The notes under the pieces are model-generated. The model saw only the letters and a list, made by a program, of their open reading frames with translations, made no database searches and had not been told where the DNA came from. Positions 9,688 through 22,600 of a stretch of DNA of 64,000 bases are shown here, piece after piece. The position numbers were made by a program, and so were the translations under genes. The DNA is from Drosophila pseudoobscura. Lineage: Eukaryota; Arthropoda; Insecta; Diptera; Drosophilidae. Where the stretch lies: the NCBI RefSeq assembly GCF_009870125.1, contig NC_046679.1, forward strand, positions 20,894,001 through 20,958,000. Direction: 5' to 3'. Position 1 is the first letter of the stretch. Each line of letters begins with the position of its first letter.

Positions 9688-12600
9688 CGCCTCCACTTTA
9701 AACGATCGTCAAACTAGGCAAACTAAATCTTTTTATACAAAATGTACTAGTTAGAGACTAGCGTGCCGTCTATCGTAACTATCTCGTAACTATCGATCAA
9801 TACAATTGAATGTCAAGTGAGTAAAACATCGTTTTATGTCTTTTAGTCGATAGTAAAGAATATGTATTTATTTTATTTATTTAGTTGCGAATATGCGCTG
9901 CCTGCACTCTGCAATATTATTGATTATTTTCTATATTAACTTAATCCTACGAGCACTTGTATCACTGTATATCTCTCTTCCGCTCTACATTTTGGAGCAG
10001 TCTCCTCTCCCGGTGTCTGGCTGTCGGTAACCTTGATTGCCATCACCGTCAGCTGCTGAGACGCAACCAATTGCGAAAGTAATCAAGCATACAGAACACC
10101 GCACCCCAAACTCTGTGCAAGTGGGAAATAGAAATGGAAAAAAGATGGAAAAGGAGAGAGAGGGAAAAGTCGTGCATAAATCAATTTGAAATGAAACGTA
10201 CACTCCGTGTACTTTGTCGCTACTTGTAAGCGCCTCCGCCTTCGACTTCGCCTTCGCCAACGTCACCTCCTGCTGGCTCCCCGGATGGCTATCCACGGAT
10301 CGGCCCATCCTGGCAACAATGTATCCGCGCGGAGCTCTACATAAATTTACCGGGGAAATCTGCATAAAATCAGCGCTAACAAGCAGCCGCCTCCGCGACC
10401 GGGAGCCAACATCTTTTTCCGGCTACACAAGAGTTTCCGTTTGAGTGAACCGCACCGCAGCGCACCGCACCGCACCGAGAGGAGTATGGGTGGGTGGAAA
10501 ACGCAGAGAGGGTACAGGAGTACGGTAGGTACAACGTCTCAATATTGCAATCCTGTCAAGGCCGTGAAATTGACTGAATGAAACTTACAAAGCTGTCAAA
10601 CAAGCTTAGCATTTGACATAGTGCCAAAGAAGCTACCACGGATCCCGTTGAAGAATTAACCATGTGGAGAACACAGATATATGGAAATGATTGGAGCCGC
10701 TTTCAAATGCCAGAAATGCCAGAATGTGCACTTTCCAAGCGTGAAACCATTGGCAACCGTAAGGAAAATGGGTAACGATATAAATTACGGTTTCCACTGA
10801 ATGGGGGATTTGGGTTTTTGGAATTGGGTGAGAATTGGGCTTGTTTGCACAAGCCAGTGACAGTCATCACTAATTGCCAATGAGATGGAAACAGCACGAG
10901 AGGAGACCACTTGTTTACAGACCATTGGATACATCGACCATTTGCCATGGCCCTGGCCAAACCTGAACACTTAACACTGTGGCTTGTTGACATGGAAACT
11001 GACTTAAGGTTAGGATCTGCAGTGCCATTGCAGCAACCTCCGTTTCGTTCCGTCACTGCCTCTGTCGTAATCCGAATGTAACACAAACTTCGCTGCCAAG
11101 TTTACGACAATTTGCTAAGTCATAAACTTGGGCCGGAGCAAAACCACACCACACCAGGGCACAGAACCAGGGCCTCACAGCAGGATGATATTCACTGGGA
11201 TAGGTCAGTCCATGGATGATGGGCCTCGGGTGGAGTTGCGGCTCTATAGAGCAAACAAACATACGGTAACTGCCAGCTGGTCCAGGAGCACAGTGGAGGA
11301 TGTGGCCAACGACAGACTTTATGTTTATGTAAATTACCATGTCTTCCGGAGAGTGCAAAATATGATCCCTCCACATCCCACAACCCACCCCACCCACAGC
11401 CACACAGTCAACGCATAAACTTTAAATTGTTGACTAAAACAGAAGCGAAGCACTACCCAAGTAATTTCATATCAAATAAATAGTTGAGCTGGGTAATAAA
11501 ACAAAGGCAGCAATACATCAGAATTCCATTTGCCCGGCAATCTAGCGACATGCAAAGTGAGTAACAGACGAAAATAGTATATACATAATCCCGGGTTCAT
11601 GCCAAGGATCTCCCACCCCGGCCAGCACTTGCAGGGCGCTCTTCCTGGCGGAGTGTGAGTGCTCGAAAAACAAGTTTGTCATTACCAGAGCGACACGCTG
11701 GAGACGAAGATGAAGTTCCCGATGCATGTTTTGCTCTTCCTCCTCTCCACTCGAGCACGAGCACTAGTACGAGTACTTTCTTCCAGCTTCCCTTTTTTAT
11801 TTCTTTAAGCCAGGACTACATTTGCATTTGACAATTGCGAGCGCCACTGTTGTAAAATTTGCAATGTAAAGCGCAAAATGAGACACAGTCCATCCAATCG
11901 TAGGCACAGTGGGACAGAGGCCCACGTACCACCACATAAACATACCCGATACTCAGTTTCCATACGGGATTCCCAATCAAATATCTATCTTATGATAGAA
12001 CTTAATGCATTGATTGTATAGTTCAGCAAAGTTTGATTATCTTTCGATAGTACCCCCAACATCAATGATATATACCTTTTCCAATTACCCCGTCCACAGT
12101 GCAAGGACGACGACGACACATGACAATGTGACTGCTACTTCCACCCACACTTATTCGTTCAAACGGAAAAAAACGAAATAGAAAAGAGGAATAGAAGGCT
12201 AAGCGGAAACTGGAATCGAGACACCGACGACTGGCAGATGCTAATCCAGTTGCGCTTTTGTGTCATTCGCATTGTCACATTTGCTGGGCCCTCGTTGATA
12301 ATGGCCCCGGGCTTTATTGTTCCTCCCGTTTCAGGCCAGACGCCAGTCAAGCAGCCGCCGCCGTCGTCGCCCATCCCATTATCCGTCCTCGTTGACTTGA
12401 CTGGATGCCATTGCCATCGCAGCATCATGCCCATGCCCCCTGCCACATTACACACGCCACTTGGCAGAACTCATCTCATTAAGCTCTGCATGTGCACATG
12501 CTGAAGTTGTTCTTCAATTTGCGTCTGCCTCTGCTTTCGATCTACATACATATGTACATGCCCATGCCCATGCCCACTGACAAAGCTTTTTTGAAAGTCC

Positions 12601-15600
12601 TTTTTTCACTCAGTTTTCTTTCACTTTTATTCCACTTTTTTTTGACATTCAGGAGTACAATTTTCTTTTAGTTTTGTCAACTAATTCTTGTCTACATCCT
12701 GAAGAGAGAGCTTTAAGAGCAACACAACCTGAAGACAGGACGACGAGTTCACGAAAATTTATTACGCCGTGGGGTAATTTATTTATTCGAATTATTTTTT
12801 TTTTTTTTGTTTACCAATTGAATGAATGCGAAAATCTCCAATGTGCAATTTCCATTATGTGAATGGAGCGGAATAAAAGAGAACTACGAGTATCTCGATA
12901 TATTTGTGGATTCGATTCGCATATATAGTATATATGTATATAGTATAAAAACACATAACATCAGCAATTACAGAGGCACAGAAGGGGAGAGGAGAGACCT
13001 TTTTACGATATCTTGGTTATTTGCTGAGGCGGGTCAACGTTGCGGCTACTCAATCAATATTGGCTTTTCCACACACATTTGGCATACAATCGTATCTCGA
13101 TGTGTTATATGCCTTCTGTTTGCTGGTCAAACATCAGACTCCGCAACACAGCATCACAGCAAGAAGTGAAATGAACAAATAAATTAAATTAAAATGTATA
13201 CAAACATAAATTATTTAGAGATAATGTACTGAGGTCAGTGGAGCGGCTAACAATAACCAGTAACCAGCAACCGAATAGCCAACAGCAGCAGCATCAGTGG
13301 GCCACCACAATAAATGCAATAAAACCAAATTCAATTGGTGGCCAGAACCAAGGCGATGAAGACAAAGTGGGTGAAGAGATGGCCAAGACCAAGGGGTGGT
13401 TCCACCTCAGACCAGGAAAGAGGGCCATGACACTGGTGGCCAAGTAAGAGATGGTGGAAACAAAGAGGCCAAAACACCAGAGGTGGGGATCACAGCAAGA
13501 AGCAAACAAAGACAAATAAGCGAACGGCGGCGTCCCAAAAGTGAATTCCAAATAAATCACCCAAAATGAGAGCTCGACGAAGAAGGAGACCAAGAAGAAG
13601 TTGGCCAGTAACGAAGCGAGGCCCTGTCTCTTGACTTGTTTGGCCATTTGTTTTGGCTCTTGTACATTTCACTTTGTGTATTTTCTGGTTTAGTGACTTT
13701 GACCTGGCGCGAATACCAGAGAAATCATTTATTGAATTGTCTTCCCGAAATAAGAAGAATCGAAATTATATGTGCGAAATCAACAATACAACCACAAAAA
13801 TACTTTACGGAATCAAGAAACTTTTCAAAAATGTTTTTAAAGTAACTTTTGCTCCAAGGATGTTTTTAAATGTGGAAAAATTTGTGTAAATTTGATGAGA
13901 AATCCCCTAAAGATGCATCTACCTGTGAAACACTCATATTATTGATAAATCTATTCCATTTAAGTACTTCAATTTTTCGTTTGAATAAATTCATTTCTGT
14001 AAAATATTTCTCTCAAATTGCATTCACAACAGGGAAAACCTGAGGTAAGTAGCTGGCATAAGCTTTTCTTTTTTCCCCCATTTCGATTGTAGCTGCAACT
14101 TATTTAAATGCAAACCAGTGAACGAGGGAAAGACACAATCGAGTCCGGAGTCGAGAGCCCTTTTGCATCCTTTTTGCAGGCAAGTAAATCTCTGAATTGT
14201 TGCTGCTTTTTGCTGTATTCAATTTGAATGTCAAAGCCTGGGCTCAGACTGCTTTTCTTGGGATTTCCCATGTAAGTTTTAGTCCTCCTTTTGGTTAAGT
14301 AAATTTTTGAATTTAAGTGGAAAACTCTTTTGGAGCAAAAACCTTTTATTGTAGTTGACTGAATGGTAGGTTTGATTTGTTGTGGAGATGGACTAAAGAT
14401 CATTTCTTAATTAATGTTTACTGTCATATCTATCATAGTAATGTGTTATTTATTTAGTTGCCCTGCATCTCCTGAACTCTCTCTCAAGCGAAATCTGTCG
14501 CCCCCTTTTGTGTTCTGGCTCTTTTAGGCCAGGTTTTTTAGAGGCCTGGGCAGTGGTGATGTTGGTCCATTCGTGGCCGCGAGGCAGTTGAAGTAAAGAC
14601 GAAGTACTTTGCCAAGTTCATAAAATATTCAGCTGCACTTTAGCCAACAAACAGCCGCTAAGAAGTTGCCTGCAATAATGTTATTTTCCCAGCCGCACCT
14701 CCACTCGAGTGGAGTCCGGACTCCGGAGTGGAGTATTCTGGCGTGGCGGAAGTTGTGGAAGTGTTCCTGCTTCTTCTTCTGCTGGGGATTGGGCTGCACT
14801 CTGCTGGCTGCTGGGGATTGAGCTGAGTGGGTGGGTTATTCAAGCAAGTGGTGCCAAATGGCAGATTAAAACGGTGTTAAGTTGCGGCTGGCGGAGATTT
14901 TACTTGCGGCGGGAGCAGCTCTGGCAGTCAGGTGCTTAAGATTACGCAAAGCGAATAAATAAGCGGTTCCCGCAGGGGATAAGCGACTGTCTGGTCCTCC
15001 TCCTGGACTCCCCAGGGCATATAATGCTGCACAGATCTGGCAGAGTTGAGTTATGTCCCTGGCATTTGCCACTTACCCGCCACAGCACTAATTGCGCTAA
15101 AAATACTGCAGCAAGTATTTAAATGAAAGCCCTTAACATGTGACATTCCCATTCACGGTATGCGAATGCCTAACGAACATCCTCATCGGTTTCTGAATGG
15201 ACCAAGATATGGGACCACGACCACTCTGACGACAGCGACACCTTCTGCTGCTGTCCCTGTCAGAAGCAGGGGGACTGGGGTCTTGGTGTTGAAAATGTTT
15301 GCTGCTGAAGGACACGGCACAGCAGAATGAATGCAGAAACGTCGTTGGCATTCGGTTGTGTAAACATTTTAATTTCTGCTGCTAACAAATGTGCCATAGG
15401 ACCAGAAACCGAAGGACCAAAAGAACCTCAGCTGCCAGGACCAAAGCAGACGTCACCTTGCACACAGCAATGCGGCACGGGGCACGGGGCACGGGGCATG
15501 GAGTAGGCTGCAGGATGCAGGGGCTGCCCTCTATCCCAGCTGCAAGCCAACATGTGGACCACGGTCGAAATGCCTTTGTCTCCACCTCCCCGTCTTCTGC

Positions 15601-18600
15601 TCCCTCATTCTGTTTGGGACATGGCCAAGACTAGTACTGGTGTGTTTCCACAATGCGAGTGTGAATTTGCAGCTTCAATTTCAATGTAAAAACCCAACGA
15701 AGCCAAAGGGAAACGAGGTGTCGAGGCCTGCTTTTGGACCCAGAGATGTGATAAGTGTGTTTTTTGAGAAGATTGTTAAATTACAAATTGGGAAATGGAA
15801 AAGATTCCTTCCTAATTTCCTTATGGATCAGATGAAGCGCAAGTCACATTGCGATTAATCAGTATAGACGACATCTGCGAAATAGATTGCAACGAAAAGC
15901 TACGAAATACAGAGTACAGAGCTCTCATTAAGTTTTCCCAGGTCAGAGATTTCTTCTCCAATTCCACATCATTTTTAAGGACATACTTTGGATATTAAGG
16001 ATAAGTTTCACCTCAATATATATCCAATTTATTTCTTGATTCCTTTAGCCAGTCACGACTCACGTTCCCACCTCTGTTCGAACTTTGGGTCCTTGTACAG
16101 TGTATGAAAATCTGAGGCTTTTGTACATTTTCGCTGCAGTCTCAAAATGCCGTTTATGTTGCACGCCTGGACCTGGACCCACTCACTCTCACTCACTTAC
16201 AGAGCCACGAACGAGCACACTGCCTGCCTCCTTCCACACCCACTTCGAGGGAATATGTTTTTTGTTCATTTTATGGCCTTTTCTGGTGCCATAAACACCA
16301 ACACCTCCGTCATACCGCCGACCATTATGGGTATGCTTGGCAGTGCATCCCCCCAACCCTCCTCCTGCAACCATTATGGGGCATGCCTCTGTATGCCTGG
16401 GTAAAGTGCAAAAAAGAGAGAAGACATCTGAAAACCGCATTTGGTTTCCACACACAGAGGACCTCTAATGTTTAGAGATGTGTTTGCATATAATATTTAT
16501 AAAATAGGGAAAGCGAAAATGGATGCGGGGACTGAGAATGGGACTGTGGCAGGATGGCTCTAAGCTTTTTGTGTGTGAAAATATCAGATATGCATTTCAA
16601 GGATACAATTACAAAAGCAAAGCAAAGCCACCACCACCGCCCCACAGCACAGCACTGACAAGAACTGGAATAACTTTTGCAGTTGCTCATCCTCATTGTA
16701 CAACTAATGTTCAAATTTGGAAAATTTTAACAGCAAAAGCAGCTGAAACAGAAGGAGATCCAGAGAGAGGAAAGGCATCGGCATCGTGAGCCAGAAACTG
16801 TGGCAAGTATTTGGCATTCGCCTTCATTTAGCTGACAGTTTATTATTTTTAATGAGGCATATTATAATCAACATGCCACCAGGCGCCGCCACTCATACAT
16901 ATTTGAAAACACCAACCACAGCAATCGCTGATTTTGACAGCGAAATTAAAAACACTGACAAGACCCATTAAAATATTTATAAAGAAACTGAAATGAAATC
17001 GCACACAAAATATCCTTTTGTTTCGAGAGATCTCTCACTCCCATCTAAATAGATACACCAGTGTTGGGGAGCGGGGGATTTGGGTCCTAGTAATTTATGT
17101 GGGACAAATGTCCTGGGCTATATCTATATCTACCTTAGTGCACAACAAAAATATGTGTATATTCTCAGCCGGCAAAGTTTCACACCATAAATTAAATCCC
17201 AATGTGGCATTGGGTAAGTACAATGACATTTATTATAATTTACCGGGGGTACCTCCACAAAAACAAACCGAGAAGACACAAAATACAGTCCTCCAACGAA
17301 ACGAGGAATACCCTGTCTGCTTAACCATCTTGAAATAGCTCTACCTCCCTGAGAGGATAGCTGGAACAGAATGTATTCACAATATATTTGAATGTATTTT
17401 GTCGCCTTGAAGTTTTTCTCCTCCTTTAAGATAATACTTTGGAGTATTTCTTGCTCCTCTTTGGAATGGTGGATGGTATGTTGGAGATGCCTGTAAACAA
17501 GGACCCAATGCCCAGGCCATTTGATCTTAAGCAAACAATTCCAGCGGGTCAACAGGGGCTCAGCAGAGTGTGGGGTGACCTGCTGTAGAGCTGTGAACAG
17601 TGTGTGACTATTATCCTTTGACCACTAACCTTAACCATAAATTGGCCAAAGAGCCAGGCACACACACACTCACACACTTACAGTCAGGGTTGACAGCGGA
17701 GTGTACTACGCCTGACCGCCGATATGAATGTCCTTCCTGGTTGAATGTATGTGTATGTTTGAGAGTATCCTGTATCCCTATGTATAGTCCAATCAATTTA
17801 TCACTCGAACAGCGTCAAGGAAGCAGCGCCGACATGCACAAACACCGAACGAAGAAAAAAAGGAAAAAATAATAATTTGCCCTCCATTAGAACATTTATA
17901 AACAAAGGATATTAGAAAGGACAGGGGGTAGGAGCAAGGCAAAAAAAAGGTATTAGGGCACACGTTATGGGGCTCATTGGATGTGTCGCCAAAGATTTAA
18001 TGGAGCACGAGAATGATGGCAGCCAAGGTGAAATTGCGCTACGGTCCACGGCCAGGTCCACTGACCGAAACACAATAAATCATAAAAAGGAGTCTGCCAT
18101 TGGGTTTATTGATATTGCATGTCCCTGTACAGCGAGCGGCATTAATATTAATCAAATTTATGCCCTATTCTCTATCGCCTGGGCCCCAAAAAATACGATA
18201 TATGTTGTTAGATATATATAGATAGATATTGATGATCAAAAGTTTTCCCCCTCTTGGCTTATTGACTTTCAGCTGTGGCCGAACAATACATTTTCTTGCT
18301 ATACTTTTAGTTTTGGCGAAAGTTTTACAATTTATTTGGTCTAGGGGATAGACAGTGTCCTGTTCATAACTAAATTATGTTAATTTCGTATCGTCCATAA
18401 CTCATGGCTAACAGCCGAGTGAAAGTTATTGGGGCTAGCAGTCAGATTAAGTATACGCTCTCGATGGACATTGCCATTGGGGTTGAGTTGAGTCAGAGAA
18501 GAACACTGAGTCCATGGACACTGGTGAGAGAGCACTGGTCACTGCCCTGTAAAGTCAGTCAGCTCTTTCCCATTCACATTTTCTGCATATCAAATCGCAT

Positions 18601-19243
18601 CATTTGCAGCATTTAGTCAAATGAAAAATGGAGTGCAACAAATCAGCATAAACCAAAAAGGAAACAGGCCGAAAATTTTGCAGGGGCCAGTTAGCAGCTT
18701 GACAAATTGCCACTCAACCGAAAGAGTCGGTGGAAGAGGAGCTCTGCTCTCGAGGGCCTGGCGGGCAATTGTTTATTTGGCTTTCATGTCGCGCATGTTA
18801 AATGCAAATTATTCAGAAATGCTTTTAACCTGGCTCAGACGGTGGCTTAGCGCACACATCCTGTGCGCGTTGACCCAGGACGTTTCCACGAAGTGCCAGA
18901 GCGCCAAAGCGCCCCCTCAATGTTAAATGTAATTTCTGGCATTTTCTTTATTTTACAAATAAGCTTCACGCGATTATGCAAATTTTCTGTGTTCCCAGGA
19001 TTCGCCTGACTGGAAACACAGGCGCATTTCTGTGGCCAGGTTAGGTCAGGTCTCTACCGCCTCCTGGTTAGGAGGCATTCGAAAGGTCACTTAACGTTGA
19101 CGGTTGACGTGAACCGCGCGACGCGTATGAATAAATTTGCAATTTGAAATTCGAATTTCACAGTAAAGAAGAGTTGTTCGAGAGAGAGAGAGAGAGAGAA
19201 CAAGAACGATTCGATAGATGGTGTCCTGCTCAATCATCCTATG
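9688..19243. other. Long region without supported genes
   Basis: About 9.5 kb. None of the short open frames has a recognisable domain, biased composition or phase-consistent splice partners. No tRNA, rRNA or complete mobile element was seen. The part just upstream of gene C (9760-9810) has ATCGAT-type sites. An AG run lies at 19181-19199, beside the retrotransposon. Confidence 0.5.
19181..19199. repeat. (AG)n microsatellite
   Basis: An uninterrupted AG dinucleotide run about 45 bp left of the retrotransposon insertion. Confidence 0.9.
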
Positions 19244-19645
19244 TGTTTGAGATGCCAAGCTTTTTTGGCACCTATGTATTTCACAATAAAAAGAGATTTG
19301 GGTTAAACTTTATAATATATAATATATTTAATCTTGGTGGCTTAGCGGAAGCCGATTGCTTGCTATTGCCAGATGTACTTTATGCGAGATCGATATGCAA
19401 CCAATGCGCAGAGGGGTTAGCATAGAACTAAACTATAGACGACGGCGTTAGATCAAAGTGACTGCCGAAGTGGCGGCAGCAGATCAAAGTAGTTGCCGAA
19501 GTGGCGGCGGCAGAGAGCCCCTTTAGCGAGAGAGCGCAGCAGCTCTGCAGAAAGTCAACGTTTTACAACATATGTAGGCGGCTCTCTATGCTCATACAAT
19601 AATAATGCTAAAGTTACGGTTATTCCTCAGCGGCTGGCCCGAACA
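19244..19645 (-). repeat. 3' LTR of the BEL element
   Basis: A 402-bp LTR. It carries an internal 31-bp imperfect tandem duplication (19451-19481 and 19482-19512). It includes the stop codon of the gag-pol frame. Confidence 0.97.
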
Positions 19646-22600
19646 TACTCCCCCCGTTGGGAGCTAGTCTCTCAACAGATTCCTTAAGGGGCAGCAAACA
19701 TAGCCGAGTGACGGCCCTCCTGATGTTTCCTGAGGATGTCTTCAGGTCAGCGACGCGACACACTCCGTCCTTGCCCAAAACGACATCGACCACTCTAGCC
19801 AGTGGCCAACGCATTGGAGGAAGATTTTCGTCCTTCACCAGAACGAGGTCGTTCTTGCAGATGTTTTGCGCGGGGGTGCGCCACTTCGCGCGCTCTTGCA
19901 AAAGAGTGAGATACTCTTCGCGCCAACGGCTCCAAAATATTTGCTGTAGTTGGGTGACCCGCTGCCAGCCATCCAGACGATTGTAGTTCAGCTTCGTTAG
20001 GTCAGGCTCGAGGATTTGCTCATGGGGGCCGCCTAAAAGCAGATGAGCAGGAGTCAAAACGTCTAAATCATCAGGATTTTCTGAAAGCGAGAGCAAAGGG
20101 CGAGAGTTAACAATTGCAGTGATCTGACAGATCAGAGTGCGCAGCTCGTCGAAGCTAAGCACAGATGGTCCAACTGAGCGGTACAGGTGATATTTTGCGG
20201 TCTTCACGGCCGCTTCCCACAACCCGCCAAAATGCGGAGAGCGAGGTGGGATGAAACGCCAGTCGATCGAGTCAGCCAAGCAGGATTCGTGGACCTCCTT
20301 CATATGCGGTTCGCTAAGACAAAGCTTCTTTAGCTCCAGAAGCTCGTTCTTGGCGCCAACGAAGTTTGTCGCATTGTCCGACCAAATTTGACTTGGCCTT
20401 CCTCGAGTGGAAGTAAAACGCTTTAGTGCGCCTAGAAACGATGCAGTGGTCAAATCCTTTACGAGCTCCATGTGTATAGCCTTGGAAGTGAAGCAGATGA
20501 ATACGCTAATGTAGCACTTGATCGGAGGCCTTGTGCGGATTTCTGATCGGTAGAAAAAAGGTCCACAGTAATCTACTCCAGTGACTTCAAAAGCTCGAGA
20601 TCCTTCCAAACGTTCCTTAGGTAGGTCTCCCATGATGTGTTCGACCATGCGCGGCTTAGTCCTGAAGCATCTCACACATCTGCTGACGACTCTTGACACT
20701 GCCTTAACACCTCCAATGGGCCAATATTCCAGCCGAATTTTGGATAGCAAGGCGCGAGGTCCGGCATGGAGGTTTCTTTCATGGTAATGTCTTATCAGCG
20801 CAAAGGTAATGGAATGTCCCTTTGGCAGAATGAGCGGGTGCTGAGCATCAAATCCTAGCGATGAGTTGCCAAGACGACCCCCAACTCTAAGTAGTCCAGA
20901 ATGATCGATGAAAGGGTTGAGCGAACTAATAGAACTGGATTTAATGACTTGACCATTGCGCCGAATCTCCTTTATGTCCATCCACAAACTTGCCAGCTGA
21001 ATGTGTCGAATTAGAAGATGCGTTCCTTGCCGAATATCAGAAACGGTGAGTCCTGGATGCCTAAGACGATGTATAAATTTATGCATGTAGGCGAATGTGC
21101 GCTGCATGCGAAAGAATGAATTCGCAAATTTGCATCCGGACGTGAGATCGGCATGTGGAGACGTGATTAGCAATCCTCTCTTGCGAAGCTCCAAAGTTGC
21201 TATGTTGTTAGTAGGAGATACAGGCCACTTATCCTTGGAGCATAGCAAAAAGGATGGGCCGTGAAACCATAGCTCTGACTGGATAAGATGGTTGGGAAGC
21301 GAGCCTCTCGAGAGAATATCAGCAGGATTTAAAGATGTGGGAACATAGCGCCATTCCATGTCTGCCGTCAACTCCTGAATTGATGCCACTCGATTTGCCA
21401 CGAAAACTTGAAATTTAGCTGGCTCGTCCCTAATCCAAGATAATGCTGTTGACGAATCCGACCAGCAATAGAACCGACCTGTAAAGATTCCCATGTCCTT
21501 TACATTCTGCATGATTTTCGCAAGCAAATGGGCTCCACTTAATTCCAGCTTAGGAATCGATATAGTCTTTAGCGGCGCCACTCGCGACTTTGAGCACAAA
21601 ACGTGGCTCGAAGACTGGGCTTCCCTGGACACGATATACACGCAAGCGCCATATGCTTCTAAGCTGGCATCACAGAATCCGTGAACTTCTGTAGCCACAC
21701 TAGAACGAAGAACCAAGCGAGGAAATGAGATCCGAGAAATGCTTGCCAAACTATTTCTCAAGTCCATCCAAGTTGAATGCAACGCTGAGGGTAGGCTTTC
21801 ATCCCAATCCAAATTTTCTCTCCAAAGCTGCTGAAGGAAGATTTTGCACCTGACAATGACTGGATTTATCAATCCAAGAGGGTCGTAGAACCGCGCAATC
21901 GTAGATAAAACCGACCGCTTTGATGGCTTTGAGGTTGTGTCCAGTGCGGACAAGGCAAAAAGCAGCTGATCCGAAGCAGGGTCCCACGCTAAGCCGAGAG
22001 TTTTGGCTATGTCGCTTCCATCATTAAACTTTAGGAACTTCTCTATGTCATCTTCAGGGGTTCCCTCAAGTACTTCCTGGTGACTGGAGCACCATTTCCT
22101 AAGTCTAAAGTTACCACGGGACAGTAAAGCTGATGTTTGGTGCATCTTTTCCATGACCTGTGCGACCGAATTACCGCCCGAAATGAGGTCATCCACGTAA
22201 AACTCCTGCCGCAGAGCAGCTGAGCCAAGAGGGTAGGATTCACCCTCGTCGATGGCCAGCTGGTGCATTGCGCGGACCGCTAGAAATGATGCAGCCCTCG
22301 TCCCGTATGTGACGGTGTCTAATGTGTAGACTTGAACCTCGGACTCGATGGAATCTCGCCATAGGATGCATTGATACAAATTGTCGGGTGGAGACACTCG
22401 TACGCAGCGGTACATTTTACAAATGTCCCCAGTGAGAGCGACTGGATATGTTCGAAAGCGAATCAATATGTTGAACAATGCAGGCTGAATAACAGGGCCT
22501 GTCATCATCACATCATTTAGAGAATATCCAGTTGATGTAGCTGCGGAACCATCGAAAACGACACGGAGTTTTGTCGTCGTACTGTCCTCCTTTAGGACAC

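Noticed and set aside
9688..19243. Possible further members of the A/C family in the long empty region
   Set aside because: I scanned the listed frames for the GxLxxxxVxDRxTG core and found none; a frame-tolerant search would be needed to exclude decayed pieces.
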